A stretch of 64,000 bases of DNA from Prosapia bicincta (Eukaryota > Arthropoda > Insecta > Hemiptera > Cercopidae), in NCBI GenBank assembly GCA_036971475.1, contig JBAIZL010000001.1, forward strand, positions 279,037,925 through 279,101,924, read 5' to 3'. This document shows positions 12,361-26,100 of this stretch, piece by piece. Position numbers and translations under genes: made by a program. Every line of letters begins with the position of its first letter. Positions within the stretch are counted from its first letter, which is position 1. Under the pieces are notes generated by a model, which saw only the letters and a program-made list of their open reading frames with translations, was not told the origin of the DNA and made no database searches.

Positions 12361-12456
<96 letters not shown>
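12361..12456. repeat. (AT)n microsatellite
   Basis: About 96 bp of AT with two interspersed AC steps. It borders a family F fold-back on the left. Confidence 0.9.
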
Positions 12457-12458
<2 letters not shown>

Positions 12459-12714
12459 TTGGTATTTTACGTTATCCATTGTCTTTCCGTTGCACTGACT
12501 TTATGAAATTAATATATTACTATTGTAAGTAATTTTATCCACCATTAAGTGCAATGATTTTACCTTGTGTGATGAGGCGCCTTTCGGCCACTTGACCATT
12601 ATCGATCAGTGATTCGACAATGGTCAAGTGACCGAAAGGCGCCTCATCACACAAGGTATAACCATTGAACTTAATGGTAGATAAAATTGCTTACAATAGT
12701 AATATATCAACTTC

Positions 12715-12716
<2 letters not shown>
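12457..12716. repeat. Fold-back element, family F, copy 1
   Basis: Inverted arms around a centre at about 12605 (left TGATGAGGCGCCTTTCGGCC, right GGTCAAGTGACCGAAAGGCG). The outer arms carry TTGTAAGTAATTTTATCCACC and its inverse. The element sits between two (AT)n tracts, as do the other copies at 13250-13450 and 36468-36950, so (AT)n is the apparent target. Confidence 0.85.
12609..12650 (+). ncRNA. Hammerhead-like motif, family F (U3-A8 core)
   Basis: Helix I pairs GTGAT (12609-12613) with ATCAC (12646-12650). The seven-base core is TCGACAA instead of CTGANGA, followed by one extra T. Helix II pairs GGTCA (12622-12626) with TGACC (12629-12633). GAA then leads into the self-complementary AGGCGCCT (12637-12644), with C12645 at the cleavage position. 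Positions equivalent to C3 and G8 are U and A, which could still pair. The opposite arm has a similar copy on the minus strand. Confidence 0.5.

Positions 12717-12772
<56 letters not shown>
12717..12772. repeat. (AT)n microsatellite
   Basis: About 56 bp of AT on the right border of family F copy 1. Confidence 0.9.
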
Positions 12773-12775
<3 letters not shown>

Positions 12776-12805
12776 GGTTAGTTTTGGTTGGTAAAGATTA
12801 TTTAG

Positions 12806-13079
12806 TTTTTTGGACTAGGAGACTGACAGATTTACCTTGGTAAGAGTCCACTCTGCAGTCTTGAAATAGAAACACAGAGTTTCTATACCTTAGCTTGAAA
12901 TAGAATTATTTTATTTCATTCTCTCATATTTCTTTTTGTGTTTTCTCTTCGATTGACAAAGACCACTGTGTGGTTGAAATATATCATTGTTTAAGTGCTT
13001 TTATGTGTTTCTATTTCAAGACTACAGAGTGGACTCTTACCAAGGTAAGTCTGTCAGTCTCCTAGTCCAAAAAATCTAA
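12806..13079. repeat. Palindrome with about 75-bp arms
   Basis: The left arm (12806-12880; TTTTTTGGACTAGGAGACTG) is inverted at about 12998-13079 (CAGTCTCCTAGTCCAAAAAA). The roughly 115-bp spacer contains GATTGACAAA, GACCAC, TGT, GTGGTT, GAAATATATC (12951-12984). This resembles the hammerhead-like motif with a six-pair helix II, but here it lies in the loop and is not duplicated in the arms. Confidence 0.75.
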
Positions 13080-13085
13080 ATTTAT

Positions 13086-13455
13086 ATATAGTGATATTTC
13101 ACGTCCATTATTTTTCCATTTTACTGACTTTATAAAGTTATTATTGCTAATTGTAAGCATTTTTTCCACCACTAAGTGCAATAACTTTACCTTGTGTGAT
13201 GAAGCCCCATTCGGTTACTTGACCACTTACTATATACTATAAAGTATATATATATATTCTTGATATTTTACGTTATCCATTGTTTTTCCGTTGCACTGAC
13301 TTTATGAAGTTAATATTTAGTAATAAGTTAATATCGATCAGTGATTTGACAATGGTCAAGTGACCAAAAAGTGCCTCATCACAGAAGGTAAAATCATTGC
13401 ACTTAATGGTGGATAAAATTACTTACAATAGTAAATATTAACTTCATATATATAT
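13086..13455. repeat. Family F fold-back copies 2 and 3
   Basis: A half copy (13100-13250) and a further copy (13255-13450) share the family F arms (CGTTATCCATTGTTTTTCCG, TTGCACTGACTTTATGAAGT) and short AT tracts. The hammerhead-like core is decayed here: GTGATTTGACAATGGTCAAG keeps helix II, but GAAA has become AAAA. Confidence 0.7.
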
Positions 13456-13494
13456 GTAGAATATCAAATATGTTTTCCTGTTAGAATTATTTTT

Positions 13495-13720
13495 AAGATT
13501 AAATAATATACACAATTACAGGAATAATTTATTGAACAATACATCAAAGCTTTTCGTTGGTTGACATTACCAACATCCTCAGGAATTACAATACTAAGAA
13601 TCATAGTAATCCTGATTCTTAGTACATTAATTCCTGAGGATGTTGGTAATGTCAACCAACGAACAGCTTTGAATGTATTGTTCAATAAATTATTCCTGTA
13701 ATTGTGTATAATATTTAATC
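13495..13720. repeat. Family A palindrome
   Basis: Arms of about 100 bp (left ACACAATTACAGGAATAATT, right AATTATTCCTGTAATTGTGT) flank a short loop near 13600. Each arm has the family A motif. On the minus strand, 13582-13552 reads CTGAGGA, T, GTTGGT, loop, ACCAAC, GAAA. On the plus strand, 13630-13674 keeps helix I (ATTC with GAAT) but has GAAC for GAAA. Confidence 0.8.
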
Positions 13721-13735
13721 TTTAAAAAAAAAAAT

Positions 13736-14785
13736 ATATATATTTAAATTATAATTTTGGTTATGTATAATCAATTGTAAAATATACAGTAAATTTTACT
13801 AAATAAATTTGTATATTTTAAAATAAACTATGTATATTAAGTTCACAATGGGTTATGGTGAATAACCAATGTGTTAAATGCTGGGGAAATTAAGTTTTGA
13901 TTATGTACAATTGATTGTAAAATATACTAAATAAATTTGTATATTTTAAAATATAATTTTGTAAAGTGAATTTATGTAAATTTAAATTAAAATTTTAAAT
14001 ATTAAAATTAATCAACTTAGTTTTGTTGCAAAGGTGGAAATAATGATTTACATGGAAAATGCAAAGTAATGATTTATCTTTGATTGTTAGAAATATATGT
14101 TATATTACAGTTATAACTTATTTATTGGTATTTTACAATTTTCTTTCTTGACTCTCAGGAATTTTTATATTTAGTTTTTATGAAAGGAAAAATAATATGA
14201 TGTTGTTCAGTTGTTCCAATCATCAAAGGAAATTATCAGAATAATTCATTATTTTTCATGAAAACGTTTTATCATATCATTATATTGTACATTTATTCAT
14301 TCATCTAAGTAGATAGTATACCAGGTTGTTTCATAAAAAAATTAATTGGTTGAAAAGTAAATACATTTTTAAGTTTAGAAGAAAAATATCTAATAAATAA
14401 GGGGAGCGATTCACCTTCAAAAAATAATTATTATCAATTCTATGAAAGAAGCTTAAAATACTTCAAACTGAATTTTTAAATACTGTATAACAAACTTGAA
14501 AGTTATTTTATATATAATATGTATGATTTGATATAATGAATTTAATAACAAGATGTTTTCATGTATATTGTTTAATAGGTACATTGATATATTACGTCAA
14601 ATAACGTTTTGTATTGATTAAAATAATTTCATCAAGGCAAAGCTTGAGGGAGGAGATAGGTATTAAAATTATAAAAACAATTTAATAGGAAAATGTGTTA
14701 AGCTACATTAATACTTAAATATATGAAAGAATATACTGTTATGAGTTGAAAGATAATTTTAATATATATAATATTAATTAATGTA
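13736..14785. other. Unassigned AT-rich region
   Basis: No gene or RNA recognised. A short direct repeat (GTAAAATATACTAAATAAAT type) occurs near 13780 and 13915. Confidence 0.35.
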
Positions 14786-15060
14786 TACAATAATTAAATT
14801 ATAAAATTGATGGGATCCAGCCAGATTCGAACTAAGAATCTTTATGTTCAAAGTCTAGCGCGCAGTGGCACTGTGCCAACTTTCCAATACCAAAAAATAT
14901 ATTTCTCAAAGATGTATATGAATTGTTTGTCCCCCATCTGGTTGTCCTCAAAACCTCCATTGTATAATTTTGAACTGTTGCCATGGTTACCACAAAATGT
15001 AAATACTGCTCTAGGAAAAATTAAATTTGTCTTTGTAACCTCAGTAGGAATTTATTTAAA
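14786..15060 (-). repeat. SINE-like repeat with tRNA-Gln-like part, copy 1
   Basis: About 270 bp are shared with 33703-34004. On the minus strand, 14885-14807 resembles a tRNA: an A-box-like TGGCACAGTGCC, an anticodon arm with TAGACTTTGAA (Gln-like, TTG), and a B box AGTTCGAATCTGG. The match is too diverged for a working tRNA. The shared sequence extends on both sides of the tRNA-like part, so this may be a composite SINE rather than one with a simple tRNA head. The plus-strand reading frame that crosses it looks incidental. Confidence 0.55.
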
Positions 15061-16448
<1,388 letters not shown>

Positions 16449-16563
16449 TGTGTAAGCGTGCGCTCACAAATGTGTATGTGAACATCATTAAACCAAATAA
16501 ACAGAAAAAACAGATTTGAAAAAGTTAATAAATTTTATTAATTACATGTTTGCCAAATTGACT

Positions 16564-16569
16564 TTTATT
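16564..16569 (-). promoter_or_regulatory. Candidate poly(A) signal AATAAA
   Basis: AATAAA on the minus strand, 62 bp past the stop of the four-span protein gene. A second one lies at about 16534. No transcript evidence. Confidence 0.45.
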
Positions 16570-16630
16570 TACACATAACACAGAATGGTTCTTAATTTAT
16601 AAAATGGGTGGGATTGGGGTTAGGGTTGGG

Positions 16631-16725
16631 TTATGTTGGGGTTTGCAGAGTGGGATTTGATGTAGGTACTCTGCCCAACTCTTTGTAATAACTGTACACT
16701 ATCAGTAAGCAGTAGAAGATAAAAC
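16631..16725 (-). CDS. Exon 5 of the four-span protein gene
   Basis: The acceptor TTTCAG precedes 16725. The exon starts with the last two bases of a Gly codon and encodes FIFYCLLIVYSYYKELGR and a Pro/Thr-rich tail, ending with TAA at 16633-16631. Confidence 0.82.
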
Positions 16726-17120
16726 CTGAAACATACAGAAATAAATTTAATGGAATGAAACTTTCTGTTTGGATTAAGTACAATTAATTTTTTTTTTTTT
16801 TAGTATGTTACCAGCCAAATACAACAATGTGGAAATAAAATACACCTACCTATAACCAAAATAATGAGGATCTGAATGAAATGAAATCCATAAAAAAATG
16901 ATATAAACAAGACTAATAAGAAAAGAATGTTAAGAATTGTAGTAACAACAAGCCAAGGGAATATTCCTGTCCTGTCCGGCTGAAACAGAAAATTAACATT
17001 TATTACAAATGTTGTTGAAAATACAGGATGCTGTATTATTACTACAAGAAAATTACATAATAATCTGTTAAATGAGGGTGAAAATTGAAAAATTAACTAC
17101 ACTGTTTTTTATAAAAAAAG

Positions 17121-17194
<74 letters not shown>

Positions 17195-20100
17195 TTTGCA
17201 TTGTGGTTTGTTATTTCAATGCTATCTTTAATTTTGGTTTTTGACGTCCTTACTTGAGGTCTTTTTGGAACGATATTAATAGTCATTGTTTTACCACTAT
17301 TGTATTTATTTTAACTCTGTTTCATACATTGTGCCTCATATTTTCAATTATTTGGTTATTGTATCTTCTCTTGTGTGCTAGGTGTAAAATTGTGTTGCAT
17401 TTGTTAGTGGTATTTTCAGTGGATATTAATACTTTATTTAATATAATATATTATGATGCATGCGATCTAAAAATCTAGTTGATGACCAACTAGAAAATAT
17501 TTTCACTTATCTTTTTCAAAAATGTACACTGATTATAATTTTGGCAAAGTATTACTAAATTTCAACATTAAAAGATTTAAGACCACAAAATCAATTAGAT
17601 TTAATCTGGAAATTTTGGTTCTAATAAATGTAAAAATGTTTTTTTACAAATTAAATTATTATTTTCTGAAAGACATTAAAACATTACAAAATCAGAATTG
17701 TATTAAAGTACAGGCAGTAATTTAATTAGGTCCCAGGATTTTGTTTGTACAATATAATAATAGGTATCTCAAAATACATATCTCTCAGTCAAAAAGTTAA
17801 TTTGTTATTATAACTTATATTTTCTTCTATAATAATTATGATGACAATTATTATTACAGTAGAACCTCTCTAATTCGTCACTCTTTAATACGTCACTGTA
17901 TTCATCACACTAATAACAAACATCCTATTCACTGTCACGTAGTATAGGCGCCATCGGAAAAGAGTTGCTTATTATAAAAAAATGACAGGCTTTCTTAAAA
18001 ACTAAAACATAGATAGATTTAATATACCTTATTTTTTCTTAATAATGTTATTGTTCTTACAAGGTACTGTAACAAGTTTTATGTCTGTCTGTTATGAGAA
18101 TAAAATAACATACTATATTTGTAATTACAAACTATACTGCAGGCTACTAGTGTTTTTATATAGAGTTGTGTAACAGTGTCGTTGAGTCTTTCTGCAACAT
18201 GAATAATGTAAGTACAACTACATTGCATACCTATTTACGTATTTATATGCTATGTTTACCCACAATTACGTGTTAATTTCACGACTTCCATGATTCATCT
18301 TTTTCTTGAATTCATCACCCACTCGGTCCTGAACACGACAAATTAGAGAGGTTCTACTGTAATTTCATAACGTAAATCTTACCTTTGAAATTCCTTGCCA
18401 TAAATATGTGGTAATGTAGACATAAACGATTGTGAGTAAAAATATCAAGAAGTACAAAGTAATTCCTAGAAATAGAAATAATGAAAAGATTATTATTAGA
18501 GACTAAAATTATATAAAATAGATTAATTAATTGCTATAAATGCGTAAAAATATCACTTAATTGTAGAATTTAGTGCACACAAACAATAATTCCGTACACA
18601 ATATTAAAATACTACAAAAAATTTAGTGTAATTTTGAATCATGAAAATGTGATTTGTTTAAATTGATTACTGGTATTTTAATTTTCAGGTCTCATGTAAA
18701 CGTCCAGTTTCTTATAAAGATCATTCAATCATATAAAGATCTTATTTAGATCGTTTATTTAAACTCTTCGGGAAGAAGTTATACATATAAATATGGAGTT
18801 CTTTTTACACTAATTAAAAATCAGAATATAGGCTTGTTTTTATACACCAACTTCTTTACAACAAATAATTGAGCAAAAACTATTTTTCCTTAAAAACCAT
18901 GCACTGAAAATGGTATTTGATTTGTCAAACACAAGTACGTTACTCTTCTTTTCCCTGAACAGAAGAAAGTGGATACAAAATATAATATAAGTGTTGTGCA
19001 AACTAAAGGCTTTAATACAGTCACACCTGATTATGGCATAGCTGTCATTATTCTGAGGCTACATATATTCTGAAAATGCCGAGTGGAGTCACTGATTAGT
19101 TTTGGCAAGTACGAGCTTCCTGTCATTGCTCATCATCCATTAATTGGTTATCTGTCATTTTTTTGATAATTTATTTTTATTAATTTAGTCTTTGTTTTTA
19201 GTTATTTTTATGAATGTGTAAATAATGGGATTTAAAAATTGTACAAAGAATTAAATTTTGAGTTGAAATACAAGGCAATGAGTGGTGGTGACAGTTATAT
19301 TCAGATATAATTGAACATAACAAATATATGAGTAGCACAAATCCTCAGCTATTACTCGTATAAGTGTAACGCAATACATTTATTTTAAAAAAGTATTTTC
19401 TCTTATTATACAAATGGAAGTTTTAAATTCATTTCTACTGTTTCATAAAACAATATAGACAATAATATCTTGTCACAAATGTTCGTACTTGAAATAATAA
19501 AGAAACCTATGAGTACTTCAAGCAATAGGTTGGCAAATATTACAGAGTGCCAGGGAACAAAGCTTCCTATTTGAGATAAGGAAAGAAGGCATAGAACACA
19601 TTATTGGTGGTATTACAATAAAGGCATTCACAATGACACCATCTATCAGTGTAAAGCATGTAACAGCTCATAATGGCTCTGCCTGGTTGACGGTTTTATA
19701 TAATATAATTTTAAAAAGGAAAATGTTTAATGGGCATACTGTAAATATTAGTAAAATATATATTTCATATATTTTTAAATTGTAAAGCAACTCCTGCTTT
19801 TATAATGTAAGTACATAATACTTAAAATATATATTATTTTGTAGGTTGTGAATAAAAATTATGTTAGTTTTGTAAAAACATAGATTGACAGTTAATATTA
19901 TCAGCACATACAATCAAAACTTGGTGCAACATTACCAACATGCACCATACAATTTTTTTGTTAACATAAGGCCAATTTCAACATAAAATGGTCTCTTAAA
20001 TAAATATTTATTTAAAACAATAAACATGCTTACCCAAAATAAAATATTCCATTATTAGTAATTATTGCGTGAGTGAATACTTTTGAACTTACTTGTTGAC

Positions 20101-23100
20101 ATGTTTTGAAATAATCATTTTACTGATGAAGCCGACCTGTTACTTTCAGATTTTACAAAGCATTATAATTAAAGTTAGCATTGAACATGTTTAGAGAAAA
20201 CCACAAGATGCAGTAGTATAATTATACAGTTATGCCAAGATTAAAACCAGCATTGAAATGAATCAATACAGATTAAGAAAGGATAAATAAATCTGCTAGT
20301 TTTTATGCCAACATTATTTGATTGAATGCTGAGCATATTCAGTGGCTTGTCTGTAACTTTTCCTTACAAATGGTAACTCACTCAGTCTGTTAATTTCAGC
20401 TGTCACATATTACAGTAATTCAAAATAATTATGATACTGAAATAGAAGACCATAACCACACCAGTGTAAAAAAACAACATAGACCTTACACAAAAAATAA
20501 AAAACACACATACCCTACAACTCTACACTAGCATCATTCGACATCACCAAAATATACACAAACATACCAGTCAAAGAAACAAAGAAATAATAACACTAAC
20601 AGAAACAATCACTTCTCAGAATTACTTCACATATAACGGCAAATACTACACACAAAACAAAGGCTTACCCATGGCTTACCTATTTCTAGCATATTGTCAG
20701 AAATATTCATACATAATTTAGAACACATATAAACAACAACAAACACACCCACAAAATATTATATTGGTACAGATACGTAGATGACATCCTAATCCTATAC
20801 AAAGGCAGCATAAGACAGATAAACACCTTTCCCAATTACATAAATGAATTACACAATAACATAAACTTCACACTGGAAACAGAACAAAATCAACTTCCTA
20901 GACCTAACAATAACAAAACAACAAACCCACATTCAAATTATACAGGAAACCCACCACCACAGACAGAGTTATACACAACATGTCCAATCACCCCACACAA
21001 CACAAACATGCTGCCTTCCATTCCATGATACACAGATTAATCAACATACACATGAGCTATAAAGACAAAATAAAACGAACTAAACACAATAAAATACATA
21101 GGCTATGAAATAGGATACAAACACACCTTGATGGACAATATAATGCGCAAAAACAATGCACACATAACATAACAAAAAATAATAACACACAAACACAAAA
21201 ATATATATAACACTTACATGTCACGACAACACATCACAAAAAATAGCTCCACATTCCGCAAAGTTAAGTGCTACAAAGTAGCATTCACAACAGCCAATAT
21301 TATTTTAAAAAACACATACACAGTTCAAAAACACACGGTGATAAACAAGACAGGGCAGGCCTATACAAGATTACATGCAACAACTGTCCCAGCTTTTAGA
21401 TAGGGCAAACAGGGAGATCATTTACCACAAGATATGAAGAACATGTAAAACAGATAAGAAAGACAAAACCCACATATAATTTTCCCATACACATAAAAAA
21501 CACACTACACTCACAGACTGACATAGACACCAATCTAAATATCCTACATTACATCAATAAAAGCAAAAAACTTAACATAGTAGAAGACTATGAGATATAT
21601 AAACACCATAAATACTAACCACAACAAATTCTAAATGACAAAACACCCTCCCAATCAAACACTATATTTAAGCACATAATTAACAACTACCCTATGAATA
21701 CACCACAGATCAAAAATACACCACAGACTCACGCCAACACAACACACCTGAGCAAGTCTTGTCAGTAATTCACAGCATTGAAAAATGTGCTGACATAGCG
21801 TGAAACGCATCTGCTGAATAAATCAGTAAGTAGTGGTTTTTTTGCCAAGATAATACAAACAAGTGCAATTTCTATAAAGACGTCAAGATGTACAACACAA
21901 AACTACAAATATTTTATTCTAAATGCCAGAGTAAACACTACACACACTGGAATATCATTCTTATAATTTTATTATAGAGAGACTAATAGATACTTCATAT
22001 TACTACTATAAATTCAAAAACAACTATGAAAAATTGAGTTACTTAACAAAAACCGTTTAAATTATTCACATCTTGTTTGAAGTTAATAGAATAGTGACTT
22101 ATAGAATTTACCATTTGAGTAAATTCATGAAAAATTTACTAAGATATAGTTTTTTCAATTGCACTAAGTGATCTTCATAAGACTCCAAGTTGACCTCTGT
22201 TTAGCTAGGTGTCAGCAAGTTTAACCTTAGAGAGGTTGCATCACAGAGTTTACCTCCGGGTGGTTTGAATTTCAACAGTTCAACAATTCGACTTACTTCA
22301 AGAACCACTTTCTTAGAATGCAATAGCCGTGGTGGCAGTCTCCTTCCCATTGTTTTCTCAGTGTGGGAACAGTTTTCAGAGCAGCCTGGAAGTAACCCCC
22401 GTGTGTACCCTACCATGTCCCATTATAGCCTGGAGCTAGAGGTCTCATGTGCGACCCTATATAATCGTTTATAATCGTAAAGATGTTTGTGATATACGGT
22501 GTTTTTGTGTAAGGTGTAAACAGTTTCTGTAAATAATTTATATTTTGACTTTCCTAACGGAAGACAAAAGAATTGCATGGTTATTGGCTAGTGTAGAGTG
22601 AGGTAAAGCTTCAGACTGTGTACAACCATTACCATGGGAAATGTGTTATGACATTATTTTCAGAAGAAAGTTATCAGCAATCAGTGGCTAGTGATGAATA
22701 GGAGGATGAAGATGAACTTGGACCTGAAAACTGCCTATTAAATAACCTAAGCAATGAGATTTTAGACACTAAACACAACGAAGAAATGAACATTAATGAT
22801 TCTAAGGGAAAGTTAATCCTAGACATGAGGTTCTGTACATTCAAGATGTAATCAAGGTATTGTTCACACTTTTATATTTTTGAACATAGCTTAGTTTATA
22901 TACCAACTCTGTTTTATTTCATTATATTTTCACATGTCATTTTATATAGGATTATTTACTGATACATTTGATATATCATGTAAGCTGCATATGAGGAACA
23001 CATTGTATTTCTTGTATGATTTTTATGTAATATATCAACACGTGTTTTAACTCAATAATTGTATATTTTTTTATTCGTGTATATTTTTTAAACCTCATGT

Positions 23101-26100
23101 TTTGAAATCAGTGTGCCCTCTCTAGGGTTAAAAGCAGGTGTCATAAAATGTGATAAAAAAAATGTGATTTCTTGTGGGGTTCGTTCATTTAATATGATTT
23201 TATTTTGTGTTTGGTATGTTTAGAAATTTCAAACCACTTTAGTGTGGTAATATATGATACTTTTTTCTTAATTTGGAAAATTATCAACTTGTAATAGATG
23301 TCTGTGTAAGAAGAGTTATAAAGTTTTTTTTTTAAATCAATTAAAAAAACGTATTTTAAATTTGCTAGTTTTTTTAATAAATTTCATTTATAATTCAAAC
23401 TCTTAAAAGAAAATTCAAATTGTATAACTTCAAGATACTTTTCCCATAAAACGAGTTGATAATAAACTAAGATGTCAATATGTGTGTACAAAGTCCATAT
23501 AAAACGTTTATAGCCTTATTTGGCAATGGCTCATTTCGCATATTTGAGAAATAAAACTTATGAAGAAGTTCTAAGCCTATTACCTGTAGTTTATCTCTGA
23601 GAGATAGTCACTGTAATAGAGGCTGAAGTTTTTAACGAACTTTCATAGGCTTGTACTTTGTGAAAATGTTAATTTAAAATTTTATAATAAGACCCTGTTA
23701 TTTTTTGCGTTTTAATTTGATTTCCTACATGAATGCTACCCTGAGGATACAAGAACAGATTTATGGCTGCGCTGATGACAAAATACATTGTTTCAAATAA
23801 GTTATAATAATTTTTCCAATAAAATTTTGTAACCAAAAAACCCAAAATATATATCATTACAGCTTTATCAAAGCACAAGTTAACAAATTCATTTTGTTAC
23901 TATAACTACTAAATAGTCTACTCTAGACCGAACAACCTTAACACATTATTCAGATCCAAAAATTGAAATAAATATATTAACAATTCAGCTGGTGTATAGA
24001 AATCTACTATCAGCTCATGCTCTAGTTTCTACATAGGTCAAAAAGGAAGATCATTTTACACATGTTAACAGGAACAAATAAAAGCACTCATAAACAATAA
24101 CAATCAATCAAACTTTGCTGAACATTTCATATCAACAAACCACAACTACACAAACATAGCATCAAATCTAGAAATTCTACACACACTAAATAGAAATAGC
24201 TGACTTCATAAAACCAAACAGTACAAATTATACTAACATTTTACGACACAACATCCAATCATAATATAATTGACACACATTTTTGACATCATACCCCAAA
24301 AACTCTCTCAAAAATCACCTGCTCTCACCATCTTACATTGAAAATTATTACTTAAAATAAGTAATGATTAAGTTTAAATAGGTCATATGTTTAACGAATA
24401 ATTCTATTCATCATTAGAATCATTGTACATTTCAATGTTATTAATCGCCTTCATAAATATAATCATAACTCTGAATATATTAATATTGTTAAAGAAATGA
24501 ACATAAGGTGATGTAACAAGTACAAATTTAAATATCACTGTGGTCAGTGGCATATTGAAGGGGGCAATAAATTATAGCAAAATATATTAACCTATAAGCT
24601 GCGCTATGATTTTAGCAACACAGATTTTTGACAATTCAACATTTGTGTAATTTTAGGTGCCAAAATAGCATAAAATATTTCTAAAGATAAAAATGTTCAA
24701 AATAAGCCCATGAAGGTTCTTACCTCTGTCTCCCGGGCCATGCCCCCTCCTCCAAACATTGCCCTAGCTATGCCCCTGACTGTAGTTTTTACATTTTATT
24801 ATTGGTCTTGAAGTTCACCACAGTTTCTTGAATTTATTAATTTATTATTTGTGTGTAATTTGTTATACTAGTTTTAGTAATGTCTTATAATATAGACATG
24901 CTTAGGTTTTAATACTAATTTAAGTTTAAGATTAAAGTGTGCACAGAACTGAAAAAAAAAACTTTCTTCATTTTTAACCTACACTTTCTCAAAACTCTTT
25001 ACTTACTTCGAAGGTTTCCCCAATAATTTTCTGATGACAGATCCAACTCAAAAAGTGCTATTATATTACTGGAAAGTGTTCCAATCATCAACCCCAAGCT
25101 AATACCCTACAAAAACATATTAATTATTTATAAGCATATACACAAATAAAATGAAATTACAAAGCCCGTTGATAAAGTTATATTTGTTGGCACGTTATTA
25201 GACTAATATTACTTGACATAAAAAATTGAAATTACTTGTAATTATTCAGAATTCACTGACTAAACAACAAGTACAATAATTATTAAGTAACTAAGTGAAT
25301 ACTTTTAAACTTACTCGACTTTTGACATATCCTACTAAAAAACTAAAGGGTCAGCTTTGTAAATAAAACTATTGTTTCGAAACATGTCAGCTAGTACGAT
25401 CAAAAGTATTCACTTAGTTACACAATAATTACCGTATTTATAAAAAAATTAGTTATAGAAAATAGTTAAGATATATATATACAAGTAAAAAAATAAGAAT
25501 ACTTTAGGTTAATAAAGCATACTATGAAGGGAAATTATTAAAAGTCTAATGCTCTAACTTTTAAATGAAATTATACCATGAGAAGTGTTATATATTACAT
25601 TTGGAAATATCCAAATAGACTCCAAATTCACTAAACCAACTAATCGTTAAGCATTTGCAATGAATAAACAGGTGATTCCAATCAAATACAAGTAACAATA
25701 TGGTGTTTTCAATATGACATGATACAAGTTACATAATTGTATACAATAAGTCATTGAAAAAATATCTTTTAAAAATCAAAATAAATTTGAAATTGTATGG
25801 ATTAAAATCAAGATGAACCCAATCATCCATGTAACAACCTTGATTACCTCTCAGCAATTATTAAAATGAAGTATGACACAATTGTCATCAAAAGTGAATA
25901 CAATAAAGTTATCATAATTAAATAAATTATTTAATTACAAAAATTTAGTAAAGATCTTCTTCTTCCAATGGATCTCACTTGGCTTATCTTGCCTCCCAAT
26001 ACAATCCAGGTATGTCCCTTCATTGTTGTCTTTCCTTATCAAGTCCACTACAAACCAAGAGGTGGTCCTTGTTCATAATAGATGTTTGGCATGCACATAT

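Noticed and set aside
12951..12984. Hammerhead-like motif in the spacer of the 12806-13079 palindrome
   Set aside because: Helix II and GAAA fit, but core spacing and helix I cannot both be satisfied; too uncertain to list as a separate RNA.
14807..14885. A working tRNA-Gln gene
   Set aside because: Acceptor arms do not pair and the anticodon stem is poor; it fits a tRNA-derived repeat better.
21790..21835. Hammerhead in the 3' end of Penelope-like copies A and B (CTGACATAGCGTGAAACGC)
   Set aside because: CTGA and GAAACGC are present, but the space between is too short for helix II; noted only as suggestive.
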